Shown: positions 23,506-33,267, counted from the first letter of the stretch. The stretch: DNA of 64,000 nucleotides from Pseudomonas fluorescens (GCF_001623525.1 NZ_CP015225.1:3534001-3598000), one strand, 5' to 3'. Translations and numbers: made by a program. The notes: generated from the letters alone by a model not told the origin.

Positions 23506-26208
23506 ATGCCGCAGGTGGATCCCGAACTCTTCGACCGCGGCCAGTTCCAGGCTGAACTGGCCCTGAAGGCAAGCCCCATCGCGGCGTTCAAGAAGGCGAT
23601 CCGCCAGGCCCACGAAGTGCTCGACCAGCGCTTTCGCAACGGCCGGGACATTCGGCGGCTGATCGAGGACCGTGCCTGGTTCGTCGATAACATCCTGCAA
23701 AAGGCCTGGGAACAGTTCAACTGGAGCGAGGATGCCGACATCGCCCTGGTGGCGGTCGGCGGCTACGGGCGCGGCGAACTGCACCCCTACTCCGACATCG
23801 ATCTGCTGATCCTGCTCGACAGCGCCGATCATGAAGTTTTCCGTGACTCCATCGAGCGGTTCCTGACGCTGCTGTGGGACATCGGCCTGGAAGTCGGCCA
23901 GAGCGTGCGCTCGGTGCAGGAATGCGCCGACGAGGCCCGCGCCGACCTGACGGTGATCACCAACCTGATGGAAAGCCGCACCATCGCCGGCCCCGAGCAC
24001 CTGCGCCAGCGCATGCTCGATGTCACCAGCACGGCGCACATGTGGCCCAGCAAGGACTTTTTCCTGGCCAAGCGCGCCGAGCAGAAGGCCCGCCACCACA
24101 AGTACAACGACACCGAATACAACCTGGAGCCCAACGTCAAGGGCTCGCCCGGCGGGCTGCGGGACATCCAGACGATCCTATGGGTCGCCCGGCGCCAGTA
24201 CGGCACGCTGAACCTGCGCGCCCTGGCCGGTGAAGGTTTCCTGGTGGAAAGCGAAAACGCCTTGCTGGCCTCGTCCCAGGAATTCCTGTGGAAGGTCCGC
24301 TACGCCCTGCACATGCTGGCCGGGCGCGCCGAAGACCGCCTGCTGTTCGACCATCAGCGCTCCATCGCCAGCCTGTTGGGTTTCGAAGGGCAGGATGCCA
24401 AGCAATCCATCGAAAACTTCATGCAGCAGTACTACCGCGTGGTGATGAGCATCGCCCAACTCAGCGAACTGATCATCCAGCACTTCGAGGAAGTCATCCT
24501 CGCCCCCGAAGACGAAGAACCGCCGCAGCCGATCAATTCACGTTTCCAACTGCACGACGGCTACATCGAGGCGCGCAACGCCAATGTATTCCGTCGCACG
24601 CCGTTCGCCATGCTGGAAATCTTCGTGCTCATGGCCCAGCAACCGGAAATCAAGGGTGTACGCGCCGACACCATTCGCTTGCTGCGGGAAAACCGTCACC
24701 TGATCGATGAAGATTTCCGTCACGACATCCGCAACACCAGCCTGTTCATCGAGTTGTTCAAGTGCAAGATCGGCGTGCATCGCAACCTGCGGCGCATGAA
24801 CCGCTACGGGATTCTCGGGCGTTATCTGCCGGAGTTCGGTTTCATCGTTGGGCAAATGCAGCACGACCTGTTCCACATCTATACGGTCGATGCCCACACC
24901 CTGAACCTGATCAAGCACCTGCGTAAGCTCCAGTACACCCAGGTCTCGGAGAAATTCCCGCTGGCCAGCAAGCTCATGGCCAAGTTGCCCAAGCCCGAAC
25001 TGATCTACATGGCAGGGCTGTATCACGACATCGGCAAGGGTCGTCAAGGCGATCACTCCGAGATTGGCGCGGTGGATGCCGAGGCTTTCTGCCAGCGCCA
25101 TCAACTGCCGCTCTGGGACAGCCGACTGATCGTCTGGCTGGTGCAGAACCACCTGATGATGTCCACCACCGCCCAGCGCAAGGATTTGTCCGACCCACAG
25201 GTGATCCACGACTTCGCCCAGATCGTCGGCGATGAAACGCGCCTGGACTATCTCTACGTGCTGACTGTGGCCGACATCAACGCCACCAACCCAAGCCTGT
25301 GGAACTCCTGGCGCGCCAGCCTGTTGCGCCAGCTCTACACCGAGACCAAGCGCGCCTTGCGCCGCGGCCTGGAAAACCCCGTGGATCGCGAAGAGCAGAT
25401 CCGTCGCACCCAAAGCGCAGCCCTGGACATCCTGGTGCGCGGTGGCACCGACCCGGACGACGTCGAGCAGCTCTGGTCGCAATTGGGCGATGACTACTTC
25501 CTGCGCCATACCGCCGGCGACGTGGCCTGGCACAGCGATGCGATCCTGCAGCAACCGGCCGATGGCGGGCCGCTGGTGCTGATCAAGGAAACCACCCAGC
25601 GCGAGTTCGAGGGCGGCACGCAGATCTTCATCTACGCCCCGGACCAGCACGACTTCTTCGCCGTGACCGTGGCAGCGATGGACCAGCTCAACCTCAACAT
25701 CCATGACGCCCGGGTCATTACCTCGAGCAGCCAGTTCACCCTCGACACCTACATCGTGCTCGACACCGACGGCGACTCGATTGGCGACAACCCGGCGCGG
25801 GTCAAGCAGATTCGCGATGGCCTGACCGAAGCCCTGCGCAACCCGGCGGACTACCCGACCATCATCCAGCGCCGGGTGCCGCGCCAGCTCAAGCATTTTG
25901 CGTTTGCCCCACAGGTGACGATCCACAACGACGCCCAGCGCCAGGTCACCGTCCTGGAACTCAGCGCCCCGGACCGCCCGGGCCTGCTGGCGCGAATCGG
26001 CCATATTTTCCTGGAGTTCGACCTGTCGCTGCAAAACGCGAAGATCGCCACCCTCGGCGAACGGGTGGAAGACGTCTTCTTCATCACCGACGCACATAAC
26101 CAGCCGCTGTCCGATCCGCAGCTGTGCAGCCGCTTGCAGGAAGCGATCGTGCAGCATTTGAGCGTCAACCAGGAACCCGATGCTCACATGACACGTATCA
26201 GCATCTGA
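23506..26208 (+). CDS. glnD: bifunctional uridylyltransferase/uridylyl-removing enzyme GlnD
   Basis: Nitrogen sensor that uridylylates PII proteins when glutamine is low and removes UMP when it is high. The 900 residues comprise a nucleotidyltransferase domain with [19 protein letters not shown] at 85-103, a central GlnD PII-UTase linker, an HD phosphohydrolase domain ([16 protein letters not shown], about 504-519) and two C-terminal ACT domains that bind glutamine ([14 protein letters not shown] and [19 protein letters not shown]). The start at 23506 follows an AAGGAAAG ribosome-binding site. Confidence 0.98.
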   Translation: MPQVDPELFDRGQFQAELALKASPIAAFKKAIRQAHEVLDQRFRNGRDIRRLIEDRAWFVDNILQKAWEQFNWSEDADIALVAVGGYGRGELHPYSDIDLLILLDSADHEVFRDSIERFLTLLWDIGLEVGQSVRSVQECADEARADLTVITNLMESRTIAGPEHLRQRMLDVTSTAHMWPSKDFFLAKRAEQKARHHKYNDTEYNLEPNVKGSPGGLRDIQTILWVARRQYGTLNLRALAGEGFLVESENALLASSQEFLWKVRYALHMLAGRAEDRLLFDHQRSIASLLGFEGQDAKQSIENFMQQYYRVVMSIAQLSELIIQHFEEVILAPEDEEPPQPINSRFQLHDGYIEARNANVFRRTPFAMLEIFVLMAQQPEIKGVRADTIRLLRENRHLIDEDFRHDIRNTSLFIELFKCKIGVHRNLRRMNRYGILGRYLPEFGFIVGQMQHDLFHIYTVDAHTLNLIKHLRKLQYTQVSEKFPLASKLMAKLPKPELIYMAGLYHDIGKGRQGDHSEIGAVDAEAFCQRHQLPLWDSRLIVWLVQNHLMMSTTAQRKDLSDPQVIHDFAQIVGDETRLDYLYVLTVADINATNPSLWNSWRASLLRQLYTETKRALRRGLENPVDREEQIRRTQSAALDILVRGGTDPDDVEQLWSQLGDDYFLRHTAGDVAWHSDAILQQPADGGPLVLIKETTQREFEGGTQIFIYAPDQHDFFAVTVAAMDQLNLNIHDARVITSSSQFTLDTYIVLDTDGDSIGDNPARVKQIRDGLTEALRNPADYPTIIQRRVPRQLKHFAFAPQVTIHNDAQRQVTVLELSAPDRPGLLARIGHIFLEFDLSLQNAKIATLGERVEDVFFITDAHNQPLSDPQLCSRLQEAIVQHLSVNQEPDAHMTRISI

Positions 26209-26224
26209 ACGAACACATTCCCCC

Positions 26225-26252
26225 TGTGGGAGCGGGCTTGCTCGCTCCCACA
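26225..26252. repeat. single short REP hairpin between glnD and dapC
   Basis: TGTGGGAGCG (26225-26234) and CGCTCCCACA (26243-26252) enclose an 8-base loop. It is a minimal copy of the GTGGGAGC REP and sits 16 bases before the dapC ATG, so it will fold close to the ribosome-binding region. Confidence 0.8.
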
Positions 26253-26268
26253 TTGAACGAGGCCCTTG

Positions 26269-27468
26269 ATGAACAACGCTTTGAACCAGTTGCAGCCCTA
26301 CCCGTTCGAAAAGCTCCGCGCCTTGCTTGGCAGCGTCACGCCCAACCCGGACAAGCGCCCGATCGCCCTGTCCATCGGCGAACCCAAGCATCGCTCGCCC
26401 AGCTTCGTGGCTGAAGCCCTGGCCAGCAACCTGGAAAAAATGGCCGTGTACCCGACCACCCTCGGCATCCCGGAATTGCGTGAGGCCATCACTGGCTGGT
26501 GCGAGCGTCGCTTCAACGTGCCGAACGGCTGGCTAGACCCGGCGCGCCACGTGCTGCCGGTCAATGGCACCCGTGAAGCCTTGTTCGCCTTCACCCAGAC
26601 CGTGGTCAACCGTGGCGACGATGCGCTGGTGGTCAGCCCGAACCCGTTCTACCAAATCTACGAAGGCGCGGCGTTCCTGGCCGGGGCCAAGCCGCACTAC
26701 CTGCCGTGCCTGGACGAAAACGGCTTCAATCCGGATTTCGATGCCGTCTCACCCGACATCTGGAAGCGCTGCCAGATCCTGTTCCTGTGCTCCCCTGGCA
26801 ACCCGACCGGCGCGTTGATCCCGGTGGACGTGCTGAAAAAACTCATCGCCCTGGCTGACGAACATGACTTCGTCATCGCGGCAGACGAGTGCTACAGCGA
26901 ACTGTACTTCGACGAACAGACCCCGCCGCCGGGGCTGCTCAGCGCCTGCGTCGAACTCGGTCGCAAGGATTTCAAGCGCTGCGTGGTGTTCCACAGCCTG
27001 TCCAAGCGCTCCAACCTGCCAGGCTTGCGCTCCGGTTTCGTCGCTGGCGACGCGGACATCCTCAAGGGTTTCCTGCTGTACCGCACCTACCACGGCTGCG
27101 CCATGCCGGTTCAGACCCAACTGGCGAGCATCGCGGCGTGGAACGACGAAGTCCATGTACGGGCCAACCGTGCGCTGTACCGGGAAAAATTCGACGCAGT
27201 GCTGGAAATCCTCAGCCCGGTGCTGGACGTGCAGCGTCCCGATGGCAGTTTCTATCTGTGGCCAAACGTGGCCGGCGATGATGCAGCGTTCTGCCGCGAC
27301 CTGTTCGAACAGGAACACGTGACCGTGGTGCCAGGCTCCTACCTGTCCCGTGAAGTGGATGGCGTCAACCCAGGCGCCGGGCGCGTGCGCATGGCCCTGG
27401 TCGCGCCGCTGGCTGAATGCGTGGAAGCGGCGGAGCGGATTCGCGCGTTTATCCAGCGTCGAGGTTGA
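26269..27468 (+). CDS. dapC: succinyldiaminopimelate transaminase
   Basis: Class I/II PLP aminotransferase making N-succinyl-LL-diaminopimelate in the succinylase route to lysine and peptidoglycan DAP. The 399-residue product starts MNNALNQLQPYPFEKLRALL. It carries the fold-type I motifs SPGNPTG, ADECYSEL and the Schiff-base lysine motif FHSLSKRSNLPGLRSGF. The ATG at 26269 is preferred to the TTG just before it. dapD and dapE follow within 11 kb; glnD-dapC adjacency is a Pseudomonas trait. Confidence 0.95.
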   Translation: MNNALNQLQPYPFEKLRALLGSVTPNPDKRPIALSIGEPKHRSPSFVAEALASNLEKMAVYPTTLGIPELREAITGWCERRFNVPNGWLDPARHVLPVNGTREALFAFTQTVVNRGDDALVVSPNPFYQIYEGAAFLAGAKPHYLPCLDENGFNPDFDAVSPDIWKRCQILFLCSPGNPTGALIPVDVLKKLIALADEHDFVIAADECYSELYFDEQTPPPGLLSACVELGRKDFKRCVVFHSLSKRSNLPGLRSGFVAGDADILKGFLLYRTYHGCAMPVQTQLASIAAWNDEVHVRANRALYREKFDAVLEILSPVLDVQRPDGSFYLWPNVAGDDAAFCRDLFEQEHVTVVPGSYLSREVDGVNPGAGRVRMALVAPLAECVEAAERIRAFIQRRG

Positions 27469-27492
27469 TGGCTGTCTCGGACTGAAGCGGAC

Positions 27493-27541
27493 CGCTGTTG
27501 TGGCGAGGGAGCTTGCTCCCGCTGGGCTGCGCAGCGGCCCC
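27493..27541. repeat. REP half-element, left copy of a 49-bp direct repeat
   Basis: A lone REP arm (GGCGAGGGAGCTTGCTCCCG and flanks) is identical over 49 bases to 28289-28337. The two copies lie on either side of the toxin-antitoxin genes in the same orientation. Its inverted partner arm is missing here. Confidence 0.85.
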
Positions 27542-27632
27542 AACAGCAACATCCGTACCGGCCACCTCCCCCTGTACAAATCCTCAGTGCTGCCTGGGTT
27601 GCGCAATGCACCTATTTCGGTACACTTCATTC

Positions 27633-27974
27633 ATGGTTGATATTGCCCCAATACTGAACGTACGTTTTTTCCGCACAGACGCTGGGAATGAACCCGTTCG
27701 CGAATGGTTGACTGACCTGCCTCGCGAGCACAGACGGATGATCGGGACCGACATCAAGACTGTTCAGATTGGTTGGCCAATAGGTATGCCGGTGGTTCGC
27801 AAACTGGACACCGGGCTGTGGGAGGTCAGGATTGACCTTGGAGATACCATTGCCCGTGTTCTCTTCACCGTGGCGGGCTCCGATATGGTTCTACTCCACG
27901 GTTTCATCAAGAAAAGTCAAAAAACGCCAGCCACCGACATGGCAACCGCCAAGCAGCGCAAAGCAAGATTATGA
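27633..27974 (+). CDS. HigB/Gp49-like type II toxin
   Basis: 113-residue protein of the phage-derived Gp49-like / HigB group in the RelE superfamily, whose members cut mRNA on the ribosome. Supporting features are the N-terminal EPVREWLTDLPREHR helix, the core PVVRKLDTGLWEVRIDLGDTIARVLF and the basic tail HGFIKKSQKTPATDMATAKQR. An in-frame ATG at 27606 would add nine residues; the start at 27633 (MVDIAPIL) is chosen for fit to the family. The XRE-type antitoxin gene starts 10 bases downstream, the reversed order typical of higBA. Toxin activity is inferred, not shown. Confidence 0.85.
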   Translation: MVDIAPILNVRFFRTDAGNEPVREWLTDLPREHRRMIGTDIKTVQIGWPIGMPVVRKLDTGLWEVRIDLGDTIARVLFTVAGSDMVLLHGFIKKSQKTPATDMATAKQRKARL

Positions 27975-27984
27975 GGTACCGCAA

Positions 27985-28287
27985 ATGAACAAGCATATTG
28001 GATCGGATTTTGACGATTTCCTCGCCGAGCAAGGCATCGCCGAAGAAGTTTCCGCCGCTGCGCTCAAACGCGTTATTGCCTGGCAGATTGCCGAAGCCAT
28101 GAAGCTTCAGAAAGTGACCAAAAAGGCCTTGGCACAACGGATGCACACCAGTCGCACCGCTGTTGATCGTGCGCTGGATCAGAACGATGCAGGAATGACG
28201 CTGGCAACGCTTGCGAGCGCGGCGCGTGCGCTGGGTCAGAGGGTGGAAGTACGGTTGGTGCCTGAGCAGGAAGAGGCCCACGCATAA
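27985..28287 (+). CDS. HigA-like XRE-family antitoxin
   Basis: 100-residue DNA-binding protein. A helix-turn-helix lies about residues 36-65 (AEAMKLQKVTKKALAQRMHT, then SRTAVDRALD). The N-terminal 30 residues (DFDDFLAEQGIAEEVSA) probably wrap the toxin. Homologues neutralise the HigB-type toxin and repress their own promoter. The start ATG at 27985 follows the weak GAGG ribosome-binding site 27973-27976, which overlaps the toxin stop, so translation is probably coupled. Confidence 0.85.
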   Translation: MNKHIGSDFDDFLAEQGIAEEVSAAALKRVIAWQIAEAMKLQKVTKKALAQRMHTSRTAVDRALDQNDAGMTLATLASAARALGQRVEVRLVPEQEEAHA

Positions 28288-28288
28288 G

Positions 28289-28428
28289 CGCTGTTGTGGC
28301 GAGGGAGCTTGCTCCCGCTGGGCTGCGCAGCGGCCCCCACGGCAGTCAACTCAATTTGCCTGACACACCGGGTTGCCTGTTTTTGGGGGCGCTTCGCGCC
28401 CCAGCGGGAGCAAGCTCCCTCGCCACAA
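28289..28428. repeat. REP inverted pair after the antitoxin gene
   Basis: Perfect 29-base inverted arms at 28294-28322 and 28400-28428, with inner GC-rich stems (GGGCTGCGCAGCGGCCCC and GGGGGCGCTTCGCGCCCC). The first 49 bases (28289-28337) are a direct copy of 27493-27541. It begins immediately at the antitoxin stop codon. Confidence 0.88.
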
Positions 28429-28443
28429 TTAGCTTTGCGCAAT

Positions 28444-30090
28444 CTATTTACCCAACCCCAAATTCGCCTCCGCCAGATCCAACTCCCCCAGCACCTCACG
28501 CAACACATCATCGCCAATCTGGTGGTGACGACTGAGGCGATACAACTCCAGCCGCTGTGCCCGAAAAGCCTTCAGGCGCAGCCGGCGCTCCAGCAGGTCC
28601 ATCTCGAATGCCAACGCCTGGGCCTCGGCGGAGTCGTTGAACACGTCCAACTGATGACGATACTCAGACATCAACCGCGCCTTGACCTCGGTCGCCAGCG
28701 CCGCCTGGGCTGCATCCGGTGTACTGGGCAGCTCAGCCGGCTCCTCCACTTCCAGCGCGCGGATCGCCGCTTCAGCGGTCTTGCGCCAGGCCTCGCGGAC
28801 TTCATTGCGCCGTTTGTCATCAGGGCTTTTTTCGATGCCCCGCAGCAACAATGGCAAGGCAATGCAGGCCGCAATCAGCGACAGCAGAATCACCCCGGCG
28901 GCGATGAAGATCAGCAGGTCCCGCTCGGGAAACGCCTCGCCCGCGCTCAGTAGCAATGGCACCGACAGCACGCCCGCCAGTGTCACCGCGCCGCGCACGC
29001 CACCGAAAGTCAGCAACCAGCAAGAACGTGCGGTCGGCACCGGGGTCAGTTCGCCCTGGCCACGCCAGCGTCGCAACAGCCCGGACAGGCGCCAGATGCT
29101 TTGCACCCAGACAAACCGCAGCACCAACAACACCAGGAAAATCGCCAGCACATCCAGGCAACGGTAGAACAACGTCGGCCAGAGCGTGGTTTCGAGGCGG
29201 GTCACCGCCTTGATGATGTCCGGCAGCTGCAAGCCCAGCAGCAGGAAGATCAAGCCATTGAAGGCAAACTCCAACAGCGACCAGACACTGCGATTGAGCA
29301 GCCGCGTGCCGGTCTGGCGCGGCAGCAGGTCGAGCCAGCTCTGCATCATCCCCGCTGCCACCGCCGAGAGAATCCCCGAGGCGCCCAAGCGCTCAGCCAG
29401 CACATAGGCCGCGAACGGCAGCAGCAACATGAACACCACATGGGTAGCCGGGTCGTCCCAGCCCCGGGCAATCATCCAGGCCCGCAGCCGCCCCAACAAC
29501 CAGCTCAAGGCCACGCCGACCAACAGGCCGCCAACCGCCACCAGCACGAATGTCAGGCTCGCGCCCGCCAGGGAAAATACCCCGGTGATAGCCGCCGCCA
29601 AGGCGAACTTGAAGGTCACCAGGCCCGACGCATCGTTCGTCAGCGCCTCGCCCTGGAGCATGTGCATCAGCGGCCCGGGCAAACGGTCCCGGGCAATCGC
29701 CGACACCGCCACCGCATCGGTCGGCGACAGCACCGCAGCCAGGGCGAAGGCCACCGGCAACGGGATACTCGGCAGCAGCCAATGAATGAAATAACCGGCG
29801 CCCACCACGGTAAACAACACCAGCCCCACCGCCAGCGTCAGGATCGGCCCGCGCAAGCGCCAAAACTCGCGCTTGGGCATCCGCCAGCCGTCGGAGAACA
29901 GCAACGGTGGCAGGAAGAGAAACAGGAACAGTTCGGGATCGAGGGCCACGTGCAAGCCCAGGGACGGCCAGGCCAGCAGCGCACCCGCGCCGATCTGCAC
30001 CAGGGGCAACGGTAATGGCACCAACCGTCCGAGCAGGCGCGAAACGCCCACCAGCATCAACAGGATCAGGACGGTATAGGCGCTTTGCAT
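28444..30090 (-). CDS. CPA1-family Na+/H+ antiporter (NhaP-like)
   Basis: Inner-membrane sodium/proton exchanger of the monovalent cation:proton antiporter-1 family. The 548-residue product begins with membrane segments (MQSAYTVLILLMLVGVSRLL) and has roughly 11-12 helices, including the family motifs FLFLPPLLFSDGWR, AALSPTDAVAVSAIA-like VLSPTDAVAVSAI and EALTNDASGLVTFKFA, which carry the transport carboxylates. A soluble tail of about 150 residues follows the last helix (after LPLLLRGIEKSPDD). The start is set at the ATG 30090 by the first membrane helix. The P. aeruginosa counterpart also lies near dapC. Confidence 0.88.
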   Translation of the reverse strand: MQSAYTVLILLMLVGVSRLLGRLVPLPLPLVQIGAGALLAWPSLGLHVALDPELFLFLFLPPLLFSDGWRMPKREFWRLRGPILTLAVGLVLFTVVGAGYFIHWLLPSIPLPVAFALAAVLSPTDAVAVSAIARDRLPGPLMHMLQGEALTNDASGLVTFKFALAAAITGVFSLAGASLTFVLVAVGGLLVGVALSWLLGRLRAWMIARGWDDPATHVVFMLLLPFAAYVLAERLGASGILSAVAAGMMQSWLDLLPRQTGTRLLNRSVWSLLEFAFNGLIFLLLGLQLPDIIKAVTRLETTLWPTLFYRCLDVLAIFLVLLVLRFVWVQSIWRLSGLLRRWRGQGELTPVPTARSCWLLTFGGVRGAVTLAGVLSVPLLLSAGEAFPERDLLIFIAAGVILLSLIAACIALPLLLRGIEKSPDDKRRNEVREAWRKTAEAAIRALEVEEPAELPSTPDAAQAALATEVKARLMSEYRHQLDVFNDSAEAQALAFEMDLLERRLRLKAFRAQRLELYRLSRHHQIGDDVLREVLGELDLAEANLGLGK

Positions 30091-30273
30091 AACGGACTTC
30101 CAATGACAGCCATATACATCTGCGGCAACCGCTGGCCGGTGAAGTGCCATATTAACTGCCAAGGTGAACCGTTGCCGTTGCACATTGGTCGCACCTCAGC
30201 GGCATCAATGCGCAGTCGTCCCTTGGCCGCTCCTAACCTCCACGCGGCAGGAGCGACCGCGGATTATCGGAAG

Positions 30274-31629
30274 CTAAACAGCTCGCTCAGCGGCACTGAG
30301 CGTTGAGCGGGCCGAGACAAAATCGACGTCGTCACCCTCATTGTCGCTATCTTCCCCGATCTGTTCGGCCGTCGACATTTCGACCAAGGGCAACATTCCC
30401 TGCAGCTCATCTGGATGAGCGGGACCGGCGGATAGCCTGTCCAATGCGGCAGAGGCCTTGTCCGCCAACGGCTGGGTCATCACTCCCGTTGTCACCCAGG
30501 CGGCGAGCACCGGGGCCATCGTGGCTGTAACCGTCGCCTTACCAGCCGCCGCAACACCCGCAGGCGAAATCCCGGCGCTCCTGGCTGCGTTGACAGCGGC
30601 GGTCTGCGCCATACCGATCGCAGTAATACCACCGGCCAACGCTCCGAGACCACTGACCAAACCTGTCGGCGTAACCAAGGCTTGCAGCGATTTGCTGCCA
30701 TCACGCATCGCGTCCAGCGGCAGGCTGCCAACTCGCTTCGCAATGCCCATCGCAGCACTCCCTACACCATAATTCTTGAGGTCTTTGTAACGCTGATGCC
30801 AGTCTTGACGCCCCAACAGGTATTCCGGGCCAATCCGGTGTTTCGATTTATCGATGGAATGTTGCAGGTCATAGGCGGCCATGCCTGAAAGCGGAGAACC
30901 GACGGCAGCTATCACAGAGTCCACCTTGCTGCCCGTTTGCGCATCAACGGTCTTCGTCACGACGGGTTGGATGACCGTGCGCAACACGTTTCGCGCGGAG
31001 AAGGTCTGGAAAGTCAGGCTGCCTTCAATAGCCTGAGTCGTCAGGCTCGGCTTCACCGCCTGGGCGGCTTCCTGCATGACCGGCTCCAGATCGGCATTTT
31101 CGGCCACCAGCCACTGGGTGTCGCTGGTGGCGCGCTTGATCAGGCCATTGCCGACCGTGTCGGCGGCGCTGCTGACCAGGCCGGCAATCGCCGACAGCGC
31201 CAACGGCGCGGTAATCGAGCCATTGCCGGTCACCGCCGGGGCGAAGTCCAGCGCGATGGACGCCGCGCCGAAGGGAACCGAACGAAGGAATCCAACGGTG
31301 TCATGGGCCGCGCGATCCAGCCGCGAGCCTTTGGTCAGCACGGCATCGACGCTTTCCGCGGTTTCCCCGTCATTGGCCAAGGTACGTGAACGATCGTCGA
31401 TCAGTGCTTCGAAGGCCTCGCGATTGGCACCGTTTATATGCGGCTCGAATACCCGGGTGAGCTGGGCCTTGATTGCACCAGTCCGATTTGCCAGGTCCTG
31501 TGCAGCCGTGACAGGGCCGATCGGGATGGATGCAGCGGTCCCGGTAGTCGATGTCGTTGAATGGGGCGGGAGCGTCTCTTCAGTCTGAAGCGTCAGTGGA
31601 TGGGGCGGTGTCAGGGAGATGGAATCCAT
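30274..31629 (-). CDS. ropAA: HopAA1/RopAA-family type III secretion effector
   Basis: 451-residue protein resembling P. syringae HopAA1 along most of its length. From memory of that family the matching stretches are TFSARNVLRTVIQPVV, LDRAAHDTVGFLRSVPFG and the KRVGSLPLDAMRDGSKSLQA region. The N-terminus is rich in Ser, Thr and Pro (MDSISLTPPHPLTLQTEETL), as expected of a type III secretion signal, and the C-terminus is acidic. Two long Ala/Gly-rich stretches are amphipathic or membrane-like. A consensus Hrp box lies 44 bases upstream, indicating HrpL control. No secretion apparatus or chaperone gene is in the window, so it is an orphan effector locus. Family members act inside plant cells; the activity of this one is unknown. 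Confidence 0.82.
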   Translation of the reverse strand: MDSISLTPPHPLTLQTEETLPPHSTTSTTGTAASIPIGPVTAAQDLANRTGAIKAQLTRVFEPHINGANREAFEALIDDRSRTLANDGETAESVDAVLTKGSRLDRAAHDTVGFLRSVPFGAASIALDFAPAVTGNGSITAPLALSAIAGLVSSAADTVGNGLIKRATSDTQWLVAENADLEPVMQEAAQAVKPSLTTQAIEGSLTFQTFSARNVLRTVIQPVVTKTVDAQTGSKVDSVIAAVGSPLSGMAAYDLQHSIDKSKHRIGPEYLLGRQDWHQRYKDLKNYGVGSAAMGIAKRVGSLPLDAMRDGSKSLQALVTPTGLVSGLGALAGGITAIGMAQTAAVNAARSAGISPAGVAAAGKATVTATMAPVLAAWVTTGVMTQPLADKASAALDRLSAGPAHPDELQGMLPLVEMSTAEQIGEDSDNEGDDVDFVSARSTLSAAERAV

Positions 31630-31673
31630 GGGCGGGTCTCATGTGCGAAAAAAAGTGCCGGGTTTACCTGTGC

Positions 31674-31702
31674 TGTGTGGTCACCTCTTTCCTATCGGTT
31701 CC
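31674..31702 (-). promoter_or_regulatory. Hrp box (HrpL sigma-factor promoter) for ropAA
   Basis: The minus strand reads GGAACCGA - 14 bases - CCACACA, an exact match to the hrp-box consensus GGAACCNA-N13/14-CCACNNA. It ends 44 bases before the ropAA start codon. HrpL itself must be encoded elsewhere in the genome. Confidence 0.88.
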
Positions 31703-31807
31703 GCCTCGTCCGATCCGTCGCGACAGTCAAGGCACTGAAAGGAACGACGTGGCATAATCGTCCGCTGATTTTCAGGACGATACCGGGAACGTTTTGGGGG
31801 AGCATTC

Positions 31808-32170
31808 ATGCCCAAGGAAAACAAGCACTTACAGCTTTTCGGCATCAAAGCCTGCGATACGATGAAAAAAGCGCGTACCTGGCTCGATGAGCACGCTGTA
31901 CGCTACGACTTTCACGATTACAAGACCGCCGGCATCGACCGTGAGCACCTGACCCAATGGTGCAACGAGCATGGCTGGCAAGTGGTGTTGAACCGTGCCG
32001 GTACGACCTTTCGCAAACTCGACGACGAACGCAAAGCCGATCTCGACCAGACGAAAGCCATCGAACTGATGCTCGCCCAACCCTCGATGATCAAGCGCCC
32101 GGTGCTCGATCTCGGTGACCGAACCCTGATTGGCTTCAAGCCAGACATCTATGCGGCAGAAATCAAGTAA
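31808..32170 (+). CDS. ArsC/Spx-like family protein (YffB type)
   Basis: 120-residue thioredoxin-fold protein of the ArsC-like family. It has one candidate reactive cysteine in FGIKACDTMKKARTWLD (C17), followed by the family pattern (DYKTAGIDREHLTQW, AGTTFRKL, PSMIKRPVLD, IGFKPDIY). The YffB subgroup lies beside the succinyl-DAP genes in many proteobacteria, as here, 32 bases before dapD. True arsenate reductase activity is unlikely, and its actual substrate is not known. Confidence 0.88.
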   Translation: MPKENKHLQLFGIKACDTMKKARTWLDEHAVRYDFHDYKTAGIDREHLTQWCNEHGWQVVLNRAGTTFRKLDDERKADLDQTKAIELMLAQPSMIKRPVLDLGDRTLIGFKPDIYAAEIK

Positions 32171-32202
32171 ACCTGCCCAGTCCATTTTGTAGAGGTAATT
32201 TC

Positions 32203-33237
32203 ATGTCCACTACCCTGTTCAGCCTGGCCTTCGGTGTCGGCACTCAAAACCGTCAAGGCGCCTGGCTGGAAGTGTTCTACGCACAGCCATTGCTCAACCC
32301 GTCGGCTGACATCATCAAGGCCATCGCGCCGATCCTCGGCTACAGCGAAGGCAACCAGGCCATCACCTTCACCACCACCCAGGCCTCGCAACTGGCTGAA
32401 GCCCTCAAGGGCGTCGATGCCGCACAGGCTGCCCTGCTGACCCGCCTGGCTGAAAGCCACAAGCCGCTGGTCGCCACCCTGCTGGCCGAAGATGCCCAAC
32501 TGAGCTCCACCCCTGAGGCCTACCTCAAGCTGCACCTGCTGTCCCATCGCCTGGTCAAGCCCCACGGCCTGAACCTGGCTGGCATCTTCCCGCTGCTGCC
32601 GAACGTGGCCTGGACCAGCCAAGGCGCGATCGACCTGGCCGAACTGGCCGAGCACCAGCTCGAAGCCCGCCTGCGTGGCGAACTGCTGGAAGTGTTCTCG
32701 GTGGACAAGTTCCCGAAAATGACCGACTACGTGGTCCCGGCCGGCGTGCGTATCGCCGATGCCGCGCGGATCCGCCTGGGCGCCTACGTGGGCGAAGGCA
32801 CCACCGTGATGCACGAAGGTTTCGTCAACTTCAACGCCGGCACCGAAGGCCCGGGCATGATCGAAGGCCGCGTATCGGCGGGTGTGTTCGTCGGCAAGGG
32901 CTCGGACCTGGGCGGCGGTTGCTCCACCATGGGCACCCTGTCGGGCGGCGGCAACATCGTGATCAAGGTCGGCGAAGGCTGCCTGATCGGCGCCAACGCC
33001 GGCATCGGTATCCCGCTGGGCGACCGCAACACCGTGGAGTCGGGCCTGTATGTGACCGCCGGCACCAAAGTGAAGCTGCTGGACGAAAACAACCAACTGG
33101 TCAAAGTGGTCAAGGCCCGCGACCTGGCTGGCCAGCCCGACCTGTTGTTCCGCCGCAATTCCGAGACCGGCGCGGTGGAATGCAAGACGCACAAGTCGGC
33201 CATCGAGCTGAACGAAGCACTGCACGCTCACAACTAA
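32203..33237 (+). CDS. dapD: tetrahydrodipicolinate N-succinyltransferase
   Basis: Transfers succinyl from succinyl-CoA to tetrahydrodipicolinate, committing to the succinylase branch of DAP/lysine synthesis. The 344-residue product is the longer Pseudomonas-type form. It has an N-terminal domain (FSLAFGVGTQNRQGAWLEVF) and a left-handed beta-helix with hexapeptide repeats from about residue 180 (VGEGTTVMHEGFVNFNAGTE, KGSDLGGGCSTMGTLSGGG). It works between the DapA/B steps and DapC (26269) and DapE (36179). Confidence 0.96.
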   Translation: MSTTLFSLAFGVGTQNRQGAWLEVFYAQPLLNPSADIIKAIAPILGYSEGNQAITFTTTQASQLAEALKGVDAAQAALLTRLAESHKPLVATLLAEDAQLSSTPEAYLKLHLLSHRLVKPHGLNLAGIFPLLPNVAWTSQGAIDLAELAEHQLEARLRGELLEVFSVDKFPKMTDYVVPAGVRIADAARIRLGAYVGEGTTVMHEGFVNFNAGTEGPGMIEGRVSAGVFVGKGSDLGGGCSTMGTLSGGGNIVIKVGEGCLIGANAGIGIPLGDRNTVESGLYVTAGTKVKLLDENNQLVKVVKARDLAGQPDLLFRRNSETGAVECKTHKSAIELNEALHAHN

Positions 33238-33267
33238 GCGTCACACCACCACCTGTGGGGGCGAGCC

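Noticed and set aside
27498..27632. N-terminal extension of the HigB-like toxin
   Set aside because: It reads through a REP arm (WRGSLLPLGCAAAP), which is repeated at other REP sites in the window.
28289..28428. REP arrays as a CRISPR
   Set aside because: Repeats are inverted pairs with internal stems, scattered singly, without regular spacers or cas genes.
31808..32170. A working arsenate reductase (arsC)
   Set aside because: The sequence belongs to the YffB-like branch next to dap genes, and no arsenic genes are nearby.
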